Numbered from the stretch's first letter, positions 26,034-36,220 are shown. The stretch is DNA of 64,000 nucleotides from Paraclostridium bifermentans (GCF_019916025.1 NZ_CP079737.1:2666001-2730000), one strand, 5' to 3'. Made by a program: numbers and translations. The notes: generated by a model not told the origin, from the letters alone.

Positions 26034-26738
26034 TTATTTTTTATTATAATTTCTTTGTCCAAATATAGAAGTTCCAACTCTAACAAATGTTGCTCCTTCT
26101 TCAATAGCTAGCTCAAAGTCATTGCTCATCCCCATAGATAGAGCTTCCATAGACACATTTTTTATATTTTCATCGTCTATTTTGTTAGCTAAATCTTTTA
26201 ATCCCCTAAATACGGATTTTATTAAATCTTTATCATCTGTATTTGGAGCCATTGTCATAAGCCCCTTAACTCTTATATTTGGATAATTATTTGATATATT
26301 TTTTATAAAATCAATAGCATCTTCTTCAAGTATGCCGTGTTTACTTTCTTCCTTAGATATATTGACTTGTATTAAACAATTTATTTGTCTATCTATGCTT
26401 TGAGCTCGTTTTTGAATCTCATCACATAATGATAATCTATCTATAGAATGTATCATATATACTTTATCAATTATATATTTTACTTTATTGGTTTGCAAAC
26501 TTCCAATAAGGTGCCATTTTACTCTATCACCTATTACTTCATATTTTCTAGATAATTCTTGTGGCTTATTTTCGCCTACGTCAGTTACTCCACATTCTAT
26601 AGCTTCATTAACTGCATCTATATCTACAGTCTTTGTTACAGCTATTAATTTAACTTCATCATTACTTCTATCGGAAGTTTTACAAGAATCATTAATTCTT
26701 TTTTCTATATTAATTAAATTAGATTTTATAGAGTTCAT
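26034..26738 (-). CDS. yggS: YggS-family pyridoxal phosphate homeostasis protein
   Basis: A PLP-binding TIM-barrel protein that buffers free PLP. The 234-residue product has the PLP-lysine segment KLIAVTKTV, then GENKPQE, WHLIGSLQTNKVKY, and SMGMSNDFELAIEEGATFVRVG near the end, all family hallmarks. It starts 4 nt after the upstream HlyD-like gene. Confidence 0.95.
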   Translation of the reverse strand: MNSIKSNLINIEKRINDSCKTSDRSNDEVKLIAVTKTVDIDAVNEAIECGVTDVGENKPQELSRKYEVIGDRVKWHLIGSLQTNKVKYIIDKVYMIHSIDRLSLCDEIQKRAQSIDRQINCLIQVNISKEESKHGILEEDAIDFIKNISNNYPNIRVKGLMTMAPNTDDKDLIKSVFRGLKDLANKIDDENIKNVSMEALSMGMSNDFELAIEEGATFVRVGTSIFGQRNYNKK

Positions 26739-26742
26739 TTTA

Positions 26743-27966
26743 TCACCTGCTTTTACTAATTTTTTTACCTCTTGGGTTTAATATCACTTCATCATAAATA
26801 CTAATACTTTTTATTCCATTTATATGATTTTTGTAATAGTCAATAACTATATATTCTTCACTCTCATAAAAAGTTCCTTGTAATTCTACAAATTTCTCTT
26901 CTCCTGTTTCAGAAATTACGTAGACACCTTTTTTACCATCTACTTCTACAAATGCATCTTTAGGAACCTTTAAGCCTTCTGTTGACTTATATATTATATC
27001 AAATTCTTTTACTCTTGTATCGCAAATTTCCATATTTTGTTCGCTTATAGCTAATATAGCAATGTAGTCATTTCCATCCTTATATATATCATATACATTT
27101 GTATTTATTTTTTCAACGTCACTAGATAGAATTATTTTTTGTCCTACATTTAATTTTTTTATTTCTTTTTCATTACAGCTTACAGCTACATATTGCTTTA
27201 GATTGTTTACTATTCTTGCAACAGGTTCACCTTTTTTTACTTCTCCATCTTTCTTTATATCTACATATTCTTCTTTTGCATTTTCTATATCTTCTTTTTT
27301 CACTTCTCCAATATTTTCTAAGTTAAATTTTTTCTCATTGTTATCAAATTTATATGAGATAATACCTGAATTTTTAGCCTTAAATAATTGTGAGTTATCT
27401 TCAATTAAATTTGAAACTTTTTCTGCTTCATTTTCTTTGTCTTGTAATGTCTTACTATTTAAATCACTTCCTATTATTTCATTTTTGTCTTTTAGAAGTT
27501 TAGATATTTTGTTTAAATCACTATCTATGTTTATATCTCCATCTAATAAATTGTTTTGTAAATTTAAACTCAGTTTTTTTATACCCTCATTTATGTTTTT
27601 TATATCCGATTTTACTATCTTTGTATTTCCTAACTCTATATCTGATATATCTTGTTTTAGATCTTTTAGCGTGCTTACCGTTTTTTCGTCTACATTACCA
27701 TTGTAGATGTATGCTACTTCATCACCTTTTTTTATTTTATTACCTTCTTTAATACAATATTTTACTTTTCCATCCATACTACTTTCCAATAAATATTCAT
27801 CTCTAATTACTAGTCCCTTTTTCTTGAAACTTTCTCGAACAACTTGATTTTCTAAAACCAAAGTATCTGCATTTTTTTTAATTATACCACTAAGTATATT
27901 TGATAATACGTATATACATATAAATATCAAAATCAACTTTGTATAATTAAATTTTAATTTTCTCAA
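26743..27966 (-). CDS. HlyD-like membrane-fusion-type protein, unknown role
   Basis: The 407-residue product has one N-terminal membrane helix (8-26), a first half-lipoyl-like segment (SSMDGKVKYCIKEGNKIKKG), a long coiled coil (about 85-185), then a second lipoyl-like half (VKKGEPVARIV) and a beta-rich C-terminus. This is the architecture of HlyD/adaptor proteins. No transporter gene adjoins it; it sits before yggS-sepF. The start is TTG with AGGGGG 8 nt upstream. Confidence 0.75.
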   Translation of the reverse strand: MRKLKFNYTKLILIFICIYVLSNILSGIIKKNADTLVLENQVVRESFKKKGLVIRDEYLLESSMDGKVKYCIKEGNKIKKGDEVAYIYNGNVDEKTVSTLKDLKQDISDIELGNTKIVKSDIKNINEGIKKLSLNLQNNLLDGDINIDSDLNKISKLLKDKNEIIGSDLNSKTLQDKENEAEKVSNLIEDNSQLFKAKNSGIISYKFDNNEKKFNLENIGEVKKEDIENAKEEYVDIKKDGEVKKGEPVARIVNNLKQYVAVSCNEKEIKKLNVGQKIILSSDVEKINTNVYDIYKDGNDYIAILAISEQNMEICDTRVKEFDIIYKSTEGLKVPKDAFVEVDGKKGVYVISETGEEKFVELQGTFYESEEYIVIDYYKNHINGIKSISIYDEVILNPRGKKISKSR

Positions 27967-28049
27967 TATATATCCCCCTAAAAATAAATATAATACTATA
28001 TTTATTTCTTCAATATAAATGCAACTCCTCTTACTTTTTCCAAAAACTT

Positions 28050-28082
28050 AAAAGGTACATACCTTAGTATGCACCTTTTTTT
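28050..28082 (-). terminator. Terminator after spoIVA
   Basis: A hairpin with arms AAAGGTGCATAC and GTATGTACCTTTT (one mismatch pair) follows the spoIVA stop on the minus strand and ends in T residues. Confidence 0.8.
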
Positions 28083-28084
28083 AT

Positions 28085-29557
28085 TTATAAAATAATAGTT
28101 ATTATGTTTGAACAACCATCATTTATTATTTTTTGTAAAGTTTTTTGTATCTTAACTCTTACATCGTCTGGCATCATATACAATTTACTTTGTAATTGAT
28201 CTTTCACTAAGTCATGTAATGATTTTCCAAACATATTGTATTCCCATATTTCATTTGGATTTTCTTCAAAACCTTTTAGTAAACTTTCTAACATCTCTTT
28301 ACCTTGTTGTTCTGTTCCTACACCAGGAGAAATTTCTGTAGATATGTCAGCTTTGATCATATGGATAGATCCAGCTTTAGCTCTTAATCTAACTCCATAT
28401 TGTTTACCTTGCTTAACTATCTCAGGAACATCTAAAGTAAGCTCATCTATAGTAGGTGCTACTAACCCATAACCTTTCTCTCTTACATCAGTTAACGCTT
28501 GTTCTACCTTTTCATATTCTGTGTTAACTTTAGATAATCTAGTTACTAGGTTTAATAGTTCATATTCACCATCTATTTTAAATCCACTCTTCTCTTCTAA
28601 AACATTATAGAATAAGTCCTTTTTAGTTCCTAAATTTATACTTACTACACCTTCACCTAATTCTACATTGTCAACTTGAGTTTCATCTAAGAAATCTAAA
28701 CTTTCAAATCCATCTATTATAGAATTCACATCTCTTATAACTCCAACCTCATTTATACTGTCTTTTATAGCACATATTATGTTATTTTTTATCCAATGAT
28801 TTTTCTCTAATCCTTCTATCCATTTAGGGAAGTTTATATTTATTTCATTTATAGGGAAATCATATAATACATTTTCCATAACTTCTTCCACATCCTCTTC
28901 ATCCATAGCCAAAACATTTAATGGTATTACAGGCTTATCATATTTTTCTTCTAATTCTCTTTTTAATTCTAGAGTTGACTCAGCATATGGATCTAATGTG
29001 TTTAATACTATTACAAATGGTTTTTTAAGTTCTTTTAACTCATTTATTACTCTTTCTTCAGGTATAGAATATGATTTTCTATCTATTTCAGTAATACTTC
29101 CATCTGTAGTCATAACTATTCCTATTGTAGAATGGTCTCTTATAACTTTTTTAGTTCCTATTTCTGCTGCTTTTTCAAAAGTCATAGCTTCATTAGACCA
29201 TGGTGTAGATACTAATCTTTGTTTACCATCCTCTTCATGACCTAAAACTCCATCAACTATGTACCCAACGCAATCAACCATTCTAACTTTCATTGAAACA
29301 TTTTCTCTAATCTTTATTTCTACACCATCAGCTGGAACAAATTTTGGTTCAACAGTCATAATTGTTTTTCCTGAACCACTTTGAGGTATTTCATCTTGTG
29401 TTCTTTCTCTTTTAAATTCATTTTCTATATTAGGTAAAACTAATAATTCCATGAATTTTCTTATAAATGTAGATTTACCTGTTCTAACAGGTCCAACTAC
29501 ACCTACATATATATCCCCTTGAGTTCTTCTTGCTATGTCCTCATATATATTATTCAT
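28085..29557 (-). CDS. spoIVA: Stage IV sporulation protein A, spore-coat ATPase
   Basis: An ATPase that polymerises around the forespore to form the base of the coat. The 490-residue product has the Walker A motif GPVRTGKST at 22-30 and the conserved ends (MNNIYEDIARRTQGDIYVG at the start), and matches the usual 492 residues. It is strong evidence for an endospore former. Confidence 0.97.
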   Translation of the reverse strand: MNNIYEDIARRTQGDIYVGVVGPVRTGKSTFIRKFMELLVLPNIENEFKRERTQDEIPQSGSGKTIMTVEPKFVPADGVEIKIRENVSMKVRMVDCVGYIVDGVLGHEEDGKQRLVSTPWSNEAMTFEKAAEIGTKKVIRDHSTIGIVMTTDGSITEIDRKSYSIPEERVINELKELKKPFVIVLNTLDPYAESTLELKRELEEKYDKPVIPLNVLAMDEEDVEEVMENVLYDFPINEININFPKWIEGLEKNHWIKNNIICAIKDSINEVGVIRDVNSIIDGFESLDFLDETQVDNVELGEGVVSINLGTKKDLFYNVLEEKSGFKIDGEYELLNLVTRLSKVNTEYEKVEQALTDVREKGYGLVAPTIDELTLDVPEIVKQGKQYGVRLRAKAGSIHMIKADISTEISPGVGTEQQGKEMLESLLKGFEENPNEIWEYNMFGKSLHDLVKDQLQSKLYMMPDDVRVKIQKTLQKIINDGCSNIITIIL

Positions 29558-29625
29558 CTATAACCCTCCTGCATACAAATTCTTAATAAAGTATATTTTA
29601 ATCTGCAGGTTAATATTACAAAAAT

Positions 29626-29655
29626 AAAAAAAAACTAGATTTAATAATCTAGTTT
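29626..29655 (-). terminator. Terminator after gpsA
   Basis: AAAACTAGATT/AATCTAGTTTT hairpin followed by a long T run on the minus strand; it overlaps the gpsA stop codon. Confidence 0.88.
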
Positions 29656-30662
29656 TCTTTTACTACCTCTTCAACTTCATGCGTTTTATTTCTCATCATT
29701 AGCTCATCTACAACTTCATCTGGGTTCGACCCATTGTGAAGAACTGAGTAAATAGCATTAGTTATAGGCATTTCTATGTTTATTTTTTTTGATACATCAT
29801 AAGCAACTTCTGTTGCTGTAATTCCTTCTACTACCATTTTAACTTCTTTCAAAGTTTCTTCTAAACTTTTTCCTTGTCCTATAAGTATTCCAGCTCTTCT
29901 ATTTCTACTATGCATACTCGTACATGTAACAATTAAATCTCCTATTCCTGACAATCCAGAAAAAGTAGGTGATTTAGCTCCCATAGCAATCCCTAATCTG
30001 CTTATTTCACGTATTCCACGTGTCATAAGAGCTGCCTTGGCATTGTCTCCATATCCTAATCCATCACATATACCTGCTCCAAATGCGATGATATTTTTCA
30101 ATGCTCCACCTAATTCAACCCCAACAACATCAGGGTTTGTATATACTCTAAATTTAGGGCTCATGAACGTATCTTGGACCTTTTCCGCAGTACTTAATTT
30201 TTCAGATGCTACAACTACAGTTGTAGGTATATCTCTTGAAACTTCTTCTGCATGTGATGGTCCAGAAAGAACAACATATTCACATTCTGGTATTTCTTGT
30301 TCGCATACTTCAGAAAGTCTTAGCCCAGTTCCTTTCTCTAAACCTTTTGCAACATCAATTAATATCTGATTGATTTTTACAAATGGCTTAATTTGCTTAC
30401 AAATACTTCTTATAGCTTGAGAAGGTACAGCTAAAACTATCATTGAGCTATCTGTTACTGATTCTTCTATATTTGTTGTAACTTTAATATTTGTTGGTAT
30501 GTTTACGCCTGGAAGATAATCTCTATTTTCTCTAGTTTCATTAATTAAATTACATTGGCCTTCGTTTAAAGTCCACATAGAGACATCATATCCTTTTTTA
30601 GCTACTACTAATGCTAATGCTGTTCCCCAACTTCCAGCTCCTAATACACAAATTTTTTCCAT
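29649..30662 (-). CDS. gpsA: Glycerol-3-phosphate dehydrogenase [NAD(P)+]
   Basis: It reduces dihydroxyacetone phosphate to sn-glycerol 3-phosphate for phospholipids. The 337-residue product has the Rossmann motif GAGSWGTALA at 8-17 and the catalytic ALKNIIAFGAGICDGLGYGDN region near 190. It pairs with plsY, which uses its product. Confidence 0.97.
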   Translation of the reverse strand: MEKICVLGAGSWGTALALVVAKKGYDVSMWTLNEGQCNLINETRENRDYLPGVNIPTNIKVTTNIEESVTDSSMIVLAVPSQAIRSICKQIKPFVKINQILIDVAKGLEKGTGLRLSEVCEQEIPECEYVVLSGPSHAEEVSRDIPTTVVVASEKLSTAEKVQDTFMSPKFRVYTNPDVVGVELGGALKNIIAFGAGICDGLGYGDNAKAALMTRGIREISRLGIAMGAKSPTFSGLSGIGDLIVTCTSMHSRNRRAGILIGQGKSLEETLKEVKMVVEGITATEVAYDVSKKINIEMPITNAIYSVLHNGSNPDEVVDELMMRNKTHEVEEVVKEN

Positions 30663-30691
30663 ACAAACACCACCTAAATATACTTAAAATA

Positions 30692-31297
30692 TTATTTTTT
30701 TTCTCCTATTTTTCTTTCTGTTCCATTTAATAGTCTTTTAATATTTTCTCTATGTTTAAAAATTACTGATGCTGATAAAAACAAAGCAACTGCTAATCCT
30801 TTATAATTTCCTATAAAAAACATTATTATAGGAGACATACATATACTAAGTACTGACCCTAAAGAAACATATTTTGTCACGTATACAATTAGTATGAAAA
30901 ATGCAAAACAACTTAAAGCTATCACAGGGTTTACAGCTATCATAGCTCCTAAAGAAGTAGCTACTCCTTTTCCACCCCTAAACCCTAGATATATAGGCCA
31001 GTTATGACCTATTACAACAAATACAACTGCTATGTAAGATGCTGTAGCTACATCTGTATGGGCTATAGTGGCTATCACCTTTGCTATTAATACAGCTATT
31101 ACACCTTTTAACAAATCTCCTACAAATGTCAGTATTCCAGCTTTTTTTCCTAATGTCCTAAGAACATTTGTAGATCCTGCATTTCCTGAACCTTGGGTTC
31201 TTATATCCACACCCATCATTTTTTTTGCTATTATATATGATGTCGATATACTTCCTATAAAGTACGATACTAAAATAATAATTAGGTAACTAATCAT
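30692..31297 (-). CDS. plsY: Glycerol-3-phosphate acyltransferase PlsY
   Basis: A membrane enzyme that transfers the acyl group of acyl phosphate to glycerol 3-phosphate. The 201-residue product has several helices and the motifs SGNAGSTNVLRT, GHNWPIYLGFRGGKGVAT and a late FKHRENIKRLLNG. The der-plsY-gpsA-spoIVA order is conserved. Confidence 0.96.
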   Translation of the reverse strand: MISYLIIILVSYFIGSISTSYIIAKKMMGVDIRTQGSGNAGSTNVLRTLGKKAGILTFVGDLLKGVIAVLIAKVIATIAHTDVATASYIAVVFVVIGHNWPIYLGFRGGKGVATSLGAMIAVNPVIALSCFAFFILIVYVTKYVSLGSVLSICMSPIIMFFIGNYKGLAVALFLSASVIFKHRENIKRLLNGTERKIGEKK

Positions 31298-31314
31298 TTC
31301 TTCCCCCCTAATAC

Positions 31315-32637
31315 CTATTTTCTTTTTTCTCTATAGTCAAACCATACAGGTGTACCTTCAAATCCAAAGTTTTCTCTTATCTTGTTTTCAAGATATCTTT
31401 GATATGAGAAGTGAGTAAGTTGCTTATCATTTATAAATAATGTAAATTTAGGTGGTTGTGTTCCAGTTTGAGCTCCATAGTATATCTTAAGTCTCTTACC
31501 TTTATCTGAAGGTGGTTGGTTAAGAAGTACAGCTTCACCTATTACATCATTTAATGTTGATGTTGGAACTCTCTTAGCATGTTCTTCAGCTATATAAGTT
31601 ACTGTTTCTAATATTTTGTTCATTCTTTGGTTTGTTTTAGCAGATACGAATACTATAGGTGCATACGCCATGAATGGGAATTTTTCTCTTATAGTTTTTG
31701 TATATACACTCATAGTTTTATCATTTTTTTCTATTAAGTCCCATTTATTTATTACAAATAAACAAGCCTTACCTTCATCATGTGCAATACCTGCTACTTT
31801 TGTATCTTGCTCTGTTACACCTTGTTCTGCATCTATTACAATAAGAACTACATCCGCTCTATCTACCGCACTCATAGCTCTTATTACACTGTATTTTTCT
31901 ACATTTTCATATATCTTACTTTTTCTTCTAAGTCCTGCTGTATCTATTAAAAGGAATTTATTATCTCCTTTTTCTAAATAAGTATCTATAGCATCTCTAG
32001 TTGTTCCAGCTATAGGACTTACTATAACTCTTTCCTCTCCTAACATATTGTTTAATATAGAAGATTTTCCTGCATTAGGTTTACCTGTTATAGCAACTCT
32101 TATTATATCTTCGTCATACTCTGTATCTAATCCTTCTGGGAAGTTAGCTACAACTTCATCAAGTAAATCTCCAAGTCCCATACTATTTGCACTAGATATT
32201 GCAAATGGAACCCCTAATCCTAACTCATAAAAATCATATACATTGTCAAATTGAGTTTGACTATCTATTTTGTTTACTACTAATATTACAGGTGTCTTAG
32301 TTTTTCTAAGCATTTGTGCTACTTCTTTATCCGCTGCTGTAAGACCTGCTTTACCATCAACAACAAACATTATAACGTGAGCCATATCCATAGCAAGCAT
32401 AGCTTGATTTCTCATTTGAGATAATATTATATCATCACTATTTGGCTCTATCCCTCCAGTATCTACAAGTGTAAAATATTTGTTTAACCATTCTACCTCT
32501 GTAAATATTCTATCTCTTGTTACTCCTGGAGTATCTTCAACTATTGATATTCTTTTTCCTGCTAACTTATTAAATAAAGTTGATTTACCAACATTAGGTC
32601 TTCCAACTACTGCAACTACCGGTCTATTATCGTTCAT
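31315..32637 (-). CDS. der: Ribosome-assembly GTPase Der (EngA)
   Basis: A double GTPase needed for 50S assembly. The 440-residue product has two G domains, with P-loops GRPNVGKST at 12-20 and GKPNAGKSS near 182, and the C-terminal KH-like domain. Length is standard. Confidence 0.97.
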   Translation of the reverse strand: MNDNRPVVAVVGRPNVGKSTLFNKLAGKRISIVEDTPGVTRDRIFTEVEWLNKYFTLVDTGGIEPNSDDIILSQMRNQAMLAMDMAHVIMFVVDGKAGLTAADKEVAQMLRKTKTPVILVVNKIDSQTQFDNVYDFYELGLGVPFAISSANSMGLGDLLDEVVANFPEGLDTEYDEDIIRVAITGKPNAGKSSILNNMLGEERVIVSPIAGTTRDAIDTYLEKGDNKFLLIDTAGLRRKSKIYENVEKYSVIRAMSAVDRADVVLIVIDAEQGVTEQDTKVAGIAHDEGKACLFVINKWDLIEKNDKTMSVYTKTIREKFPFMAYAPIVFVSAKTNQRMNKILETVTYIAEEHAKRVPTSTLNDVIGEAVLLNQPPSDKGKRLKIYYGAQTGTQPPKFTLFINDKQLTHFSYQRYLENKIRENFGFEGTPVWFDYREKRK

Positions 32638-32651
32638 AATAACCTCCCTCT

Positions 32652-33992
32652 CTATTTCAAAATCTTATCAACAAAGTCTTTCCCTTCATTTAAGCAAGGT
32701 ACAACTTCAATATTCATAGTATTTTGTAATTCTTCTAGTGTAATATTGTCTAAAAATATTTCTTCATCTGCTTTTAACATACTTCTTGGTATATATAAAG
32801 TTTGTCCTAAGTCCTTGTCCTTTAACTGATCTATTATATCTGTAGCTGTTATAAGCCCCGATACAGTTATAGTTTCTCCGAAGAATTTATTTACTATCTT
32901 GTAAACCTCTATCTCTACTCCTGGGCATTTATTCATTATGCAACTTGCCATATTTTTTATGAATTCATATGCAGAATGTCCTGTAGCTATAGAAATTTTC
33001 TTTTTAGCATTCATCTTTTCATCCGAAATAGTTTGTAGATAATCATGAATTTCTCTTTCTAACTTGCTTATCATACCTACTCCATTTTCGAATTGTATAA
33101 AGCCTTCATAAGCATCATAATCTAATAATTTTTTATTTGCCATTATATAAAACTCATCTGATAGGAATATAAATCTTGTTCCTAGTTCATTTAGATATTT
33201 TTCTTGTAATTCATGAACTAACTCTATAGTTTCTCCAGCACTTTGTTCATTAAATATTTCTAAGTTTGGTAGATGGTCTCTGTGTTTAGTTATTCCTACT
33301 GGCACTGCTGCTGCACTATTTACATATGGATATAGCTTTGTTAAATCAGATACAGTTCTTTCTAATTCTGCTTTGTCATTGTATCCTGGACATAAAACAA
33401 TCTGACAATTCATTTGTATCTGAGCATCAGCCAATCTTTGCATTATTTCATAAAGCCTTCCAGCAAACTTATTTTTAATCATTTTTTGTCTAAGTTCTGG
33501 ATTTGTAGTGTGCACAGATATATTAATAGGGCTTATTCTATATCTAATTATATTATCTATATCTTCCTCACTCATATTTGTTAAAGTGACAAAGTTTCCT
33601 TGTAAAAACGATAATCTTGAATCATCATCTTTAAAATAAAGTGTTTCTCTCATGCCTTTTGGTAATTGATCTATAAAACAAAATACACATTTATTTCTAC
33701 AACTTTTAGCTTTATCTATTATAGGATTTGTAAATTCAATTCCTAAATCTTCATCATAATCTTTTTCTATTTCATACACATATATTTCATTGTTTTTCTT
33801 TTTTATTTCTACTTCTAAGTACTCATCACTTAGCAAGAATCTATATTCTATTATATCATGTATCGGTTGATCATTTATAGAAATTAACAAGTCTCCAACT
33901 TCTATTCCTAGTTCACAAGCGATGCTATCTTTGTATACTTTACTGATTATATTATTTGTATTTTTTACATTGACTTCCATAAATTTCACCAC
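32652..33992 (-). CDS. DUF512 protein with PDZ and radical-SAM-like cysteine motif
   Basis: The 446-residue product begins with a PDZ-like domain (about 10-70), followed by a CxxxCxxC cluster, CRNKCVFC at 98-105, typical of a radical SAM iron-sulfur site, and the C-terminal DUF512 region. The substrate is unknown. It is conserved next to der in Clostridia. Either the GTG at 33992 or the ATG four codons later could be the start. Confidence 0.85.
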   Translation of the reverse strand: MVKFMEVNVKNTNNIISKVYKDSIACELGIEVGDLLISINDQPIHDIIEYRFLLSDEYLEVEIKKKNNEIYVYEIEKDYDEDLGIEFTNPIIDKAKSCRNKCVFCFIDQLPKGMRETLYFKDDDSRLSFLQGNFVTLTNMSEEDIDNIIRYRISPINISVHTTNPELRQKMIKNKFAGRLYEIMQRLADAQIQMNCQIVLCPGYNDKAELERTVSDLTKLYPYVNSAAAVPVGITKHRDHLPNLEIFNEQSAGETIELVHELQEKYLNELGTRFIFLSDEFYIMANKKLLDYDAYEGFIQFENGVGMISKLEREIHDYLQTISDEKMNAKKKISIATGHSAYEFIKNMASCIMNKCPGVEIEVYKIVNKFFGETITVSGLITATDIIDQLKDKDLGQTLYIPRSMLKADEEIFLDNITLEELQNTMNIEVVPCLNEGKDFVDKILK

Positions 33993-34050
33993 TTTTCCTT
34001 TATAAGTACATCACATTATATTACCACGTTTTCTTTAAAATAGTCAATAA

Positions 34051-34077
34051 AAAGGTACCTTTAAAGGTACCTTTAAT
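34051..34077 (-). terminator. Terminator after the YIEGIA group
   Basis: AAAGGTACCTTT direct palindromes form a 12-bp stem (AAAGGTACCTTTAAAGGTACCTTT), followed by TTATTG on the minus strand. It contains the stop codon of the small gene. Confidence 0.7.
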
Positions 34078-34264
34078 GCTTCACTACTATTAGAGTTCCA
34101 TGATATACATCATGAACCATACCTCCCATAGTTTTAGATATTATTAATCCTCTTTCTTGAAGTTCTTTTTCATCTTCTGCATAAAAAACAGGAATATTAG
34201 CCGATTTCATTTCTTTATTTGTAGTAATTATAGCTAATGTTACGTCAGTTATACCTACATTCAT
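34073..34264 (-). CDS. Small capping-complex subunit for YIEGIA
   Basis: A 63-residue protein with the pattern MNVGITDVTLAIITTNKE and MGGMVHDVYHGTLIVVKH, which I associate with the family named 'capping complex subunit for YIEGIA'. It starts 3 nt after the second YIEGIA gene, which supports a shared function. The molecular role is not known to me. Confidence 0.7.
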   Translation of the reverse strand: MNVGITDVTLAIITTNKEMKSANIPVFYAEDEKELQERGLIISKTMGGMVHDVYHGTLIVVKH

Positions 34265-34267
34265 GTT

Positions 34268-35194
34268 CTACACTCCTTTTTGTTGTTTTATATTAAACCT
34301 CTTCAATGCCCAATTATTTCCTCTAGAGCTCTCAATTATAGGTGTACTTTTAACCGCTGCTATAAGCTGATTTATATCTTTCTCAATAGGTATATATGGC
34401 ATTACTAAACTTTCATTTTTAGGATTTCTTCTCAAAAGAGGAACAAAGTCTGGTTCATCTGGAGTTCTCATTATCCCTAGTCTTGAGTAAGCTATGTTAG
34501 CTATTGTCTGTCTTTGTCCTGGACTTAATATGATGCCGCTATTTATGTAATTTCCATCTTTAGGTATGATTTCTACTGCTAGTCCATAATCTAAATATCG
34601 TTGTTTTGAAGAATCCAATCCTATATTGGAAATTACAACATCATTTACTTTTAATAGAGGTCCATCAAATGATATTTTAGCCGGAATAACCTCTGCTATA
34701 GCTCCTATACTTTCTCTTACAAACAACTTCTTAAATATCAATGCCAATGCAAGACCTGCTGATGCCCCTAAGAAGATGCTACCTCCTTCTCCTATATAAA
34801 GCTCCGTCTTAGATAAATGATACACCGCTGACGTCGTTAAAGCTGTAAGAATACAAGTATAACTTCTAACCTCATATGTTAGTGCAATTTCTTCAATAAA
34901 CCCAGCTCCACGTTTTACTAATAAAGCATCTTCCATATCTGTCAAAGACTTTCTCTTACTATGTCTAACTTGTCTAAATTGACTAGCTGCAAGTGATAAA
35001 AATGTAATTGACGTATATGATTTTTGTATTAAAGCAGGAACTAGCATTGCTCCTAACGCTGATCCTATAATAGCTAAAACAAGTTGTGATACTAACATAT
35101 TTGGTTCTGTCGGATATTGTTTTCGGTCTGTCTTTAAAGTTATAACCCTTGAAATAATCCCTATAACTATACCAATTATAAATATACTTTTCAT
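34268..35194 (-). CDS. YIEGIA-family membrane protein, paralogue 2
   Basis: The 308-residue product has an N-terminal helix, several more helices in 30-165, and the variant motif FIEEIALTYEVRSY where the family is named for YIEGIA. It aligns along its whole length with the neighbour at 35206-36138 (similar TQPxxxxxQLxLxxIxSALGA and LLKVNDVVISNIGLDSSKQRYL regions). The function is unknown; the family is typical of spore formers. Confidence 0.8.
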   Translation of the reverse strand: MKSIFIIGIVIGIISRVITLKTDRKQYPTEPNMLVSQLVLAIIGSALGAMLVPALIQKSYTSITFLSLAASQFRQVRHSKRKSLTDMEDALLVKRGAGFIEEIALTYEVRSYTCILTALTTSAVYHLSKTELYIGEGGSIFLGASAGLALALIFKKLFVRESIGAIAEVIPAKISFDGPLLKVNDVVISNIGLDSSKQRYLDYGLAVEIIPKDGNYINSGIILSPGQRQTIANIAYSRLGIMRTPDEPDFVPLLRRNPKNESLVMPYIPIEKDINQLIAAVKSTPIIESSRGNNWALKRFNIKQQKGV

Positions 35195-35205
35195 TTACTC
35201 ACCCC

Positions 35206-36138
35206 TTAATTTTGCTTGTTCTTATTTTTCTTTCTATATGCATTGTTATTTCCTTTTGAACTATCTAATATAGGCGCACTTTTTATAGCTTCTACTGTTA
35301 AATCCACATCTCTAACTAATGGAATATATCCAAAGTTAACTGAATTATCTTTGGGGTTTGTTCTTGCTATAGGTATGAACTCTGGCTCATCAACATCTCT
35401 ATCTATTCCCATATGTAAATACACGTTATGTAGCATAGCTTGTTGTTGTGCTGGATCTCCTATTATACCTGCAGATACCATATCTTTCGGTATAACTTTA
35501 AGTCCTATACCCTTTTCTAAATATCTTTGTTTTGATGCTTCTAGACCTATATTTGTTAGAACAACTCCACCCACTTTTAGTAATGCTCCATCAAATTCTA
35601 TAGGTACAACTTCTACGTCTACAATATCTTCTAAACTCTTATTTGCTAGTATTTTTTTAAATATGTACCCAACTATTCCAGTTGCTACTATTGATGATAT
35701 AGTACACATAATAAAATTAACTTTAAATGTATTAAATATTGTTATAAATGCTATAGATGCTGCTAGTGATGAAAAAATACTAAGATAATTTCTGACTTCG
35801 TAGTTTTTGGACACATCGTGAATATAAGTCATACCTTTTCTAATTAATTCGCTATCATCTATATTTGATAATGTTATTTCTTCTTCGCTTGCTACTTCTT
35901 GAAATTGTTGTATACCTACTGCTAAAAAAGTAAGAGCTGCAAACTCTTTATCTAATAAAGCTGGGAATGCTACAGCTCCTAATGCCGATGCAATAAACGA
36001 TAAAATAAGTTGTTCTATATAATCTTGAGGCTGCGTTGGCTGTTGTTTATTTACTATTCTTAATACTATAAGCCTTGATAAAACTCCAAGTACTAGAGCT
36101 ACCCCAAATGCACGCCTAAATAATGTAGCGTCATCCAT
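35206..36138 (-). CDS. YIEGIA-family membrane protein, paralogue 1
   Basis: The 310-residue product has the same plan as the next gene: four to five helices, the motif YIHDVSKNYEVRNY at the YIEGIA position, and LLKVGGVVLTNIGLEASKQRYL. The C-terminal 20 residues are rich in Lys and Asn. The two genes are 11 nt apart and arose by tandem duplication. Confidence 0.8.
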   Translation of the reverse strand: MDDATLFRRAFGVALVLGVLSRLIVLRIVNKQQPTQPQDYIEQLILSFIASALGAVAFPALLDKEFAALTFLAVGIQQFQEVASEEEITLSNIDDSELIRKGMTYIHDVSKNYEVRNYLSIFSSLAASIAFITIFNTFKVNFIMCTISSIVATGIVGYIFKKILANKSLEDIVDVEVVPIEFDGALLKVGGVVLTNIGLEASKQRYLEKGIGLKVIPKDMVSAGIIGDPAQQQAMLHNVYLHMGIDRDVDEPEFIPIARTNPKDNSVNFGYIPLVRDVDLTVEAIKSAPILDSSKGNNNAYRKKNKNKQN

Positions 36139-36190
36139 ATATTTCCCTCCTTTTATTTTTCACTATACTTATTGTGTGCAAAAACAAAAA

Positions 36191-36220
36191 AAAATTTCCT
36201 TAATTAAGGAAATTTTTTTT
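36191..36220 (-). terminator. Terminator after the histidine kinase gene
   Basis: A palindromic stem AAATTTCCTTAA/TTAAGGAAATTT contains the kinase stop codon and is followed by a T-rich run on the minus strand. Confidence 0.85.

Noticed and set aside
29558-29625. SigE-type promoter before spoIVA
   Set aside because: Expected biologically, but no CATA-N4-T element with a -35 at correct spacing was visible on the minus strand.
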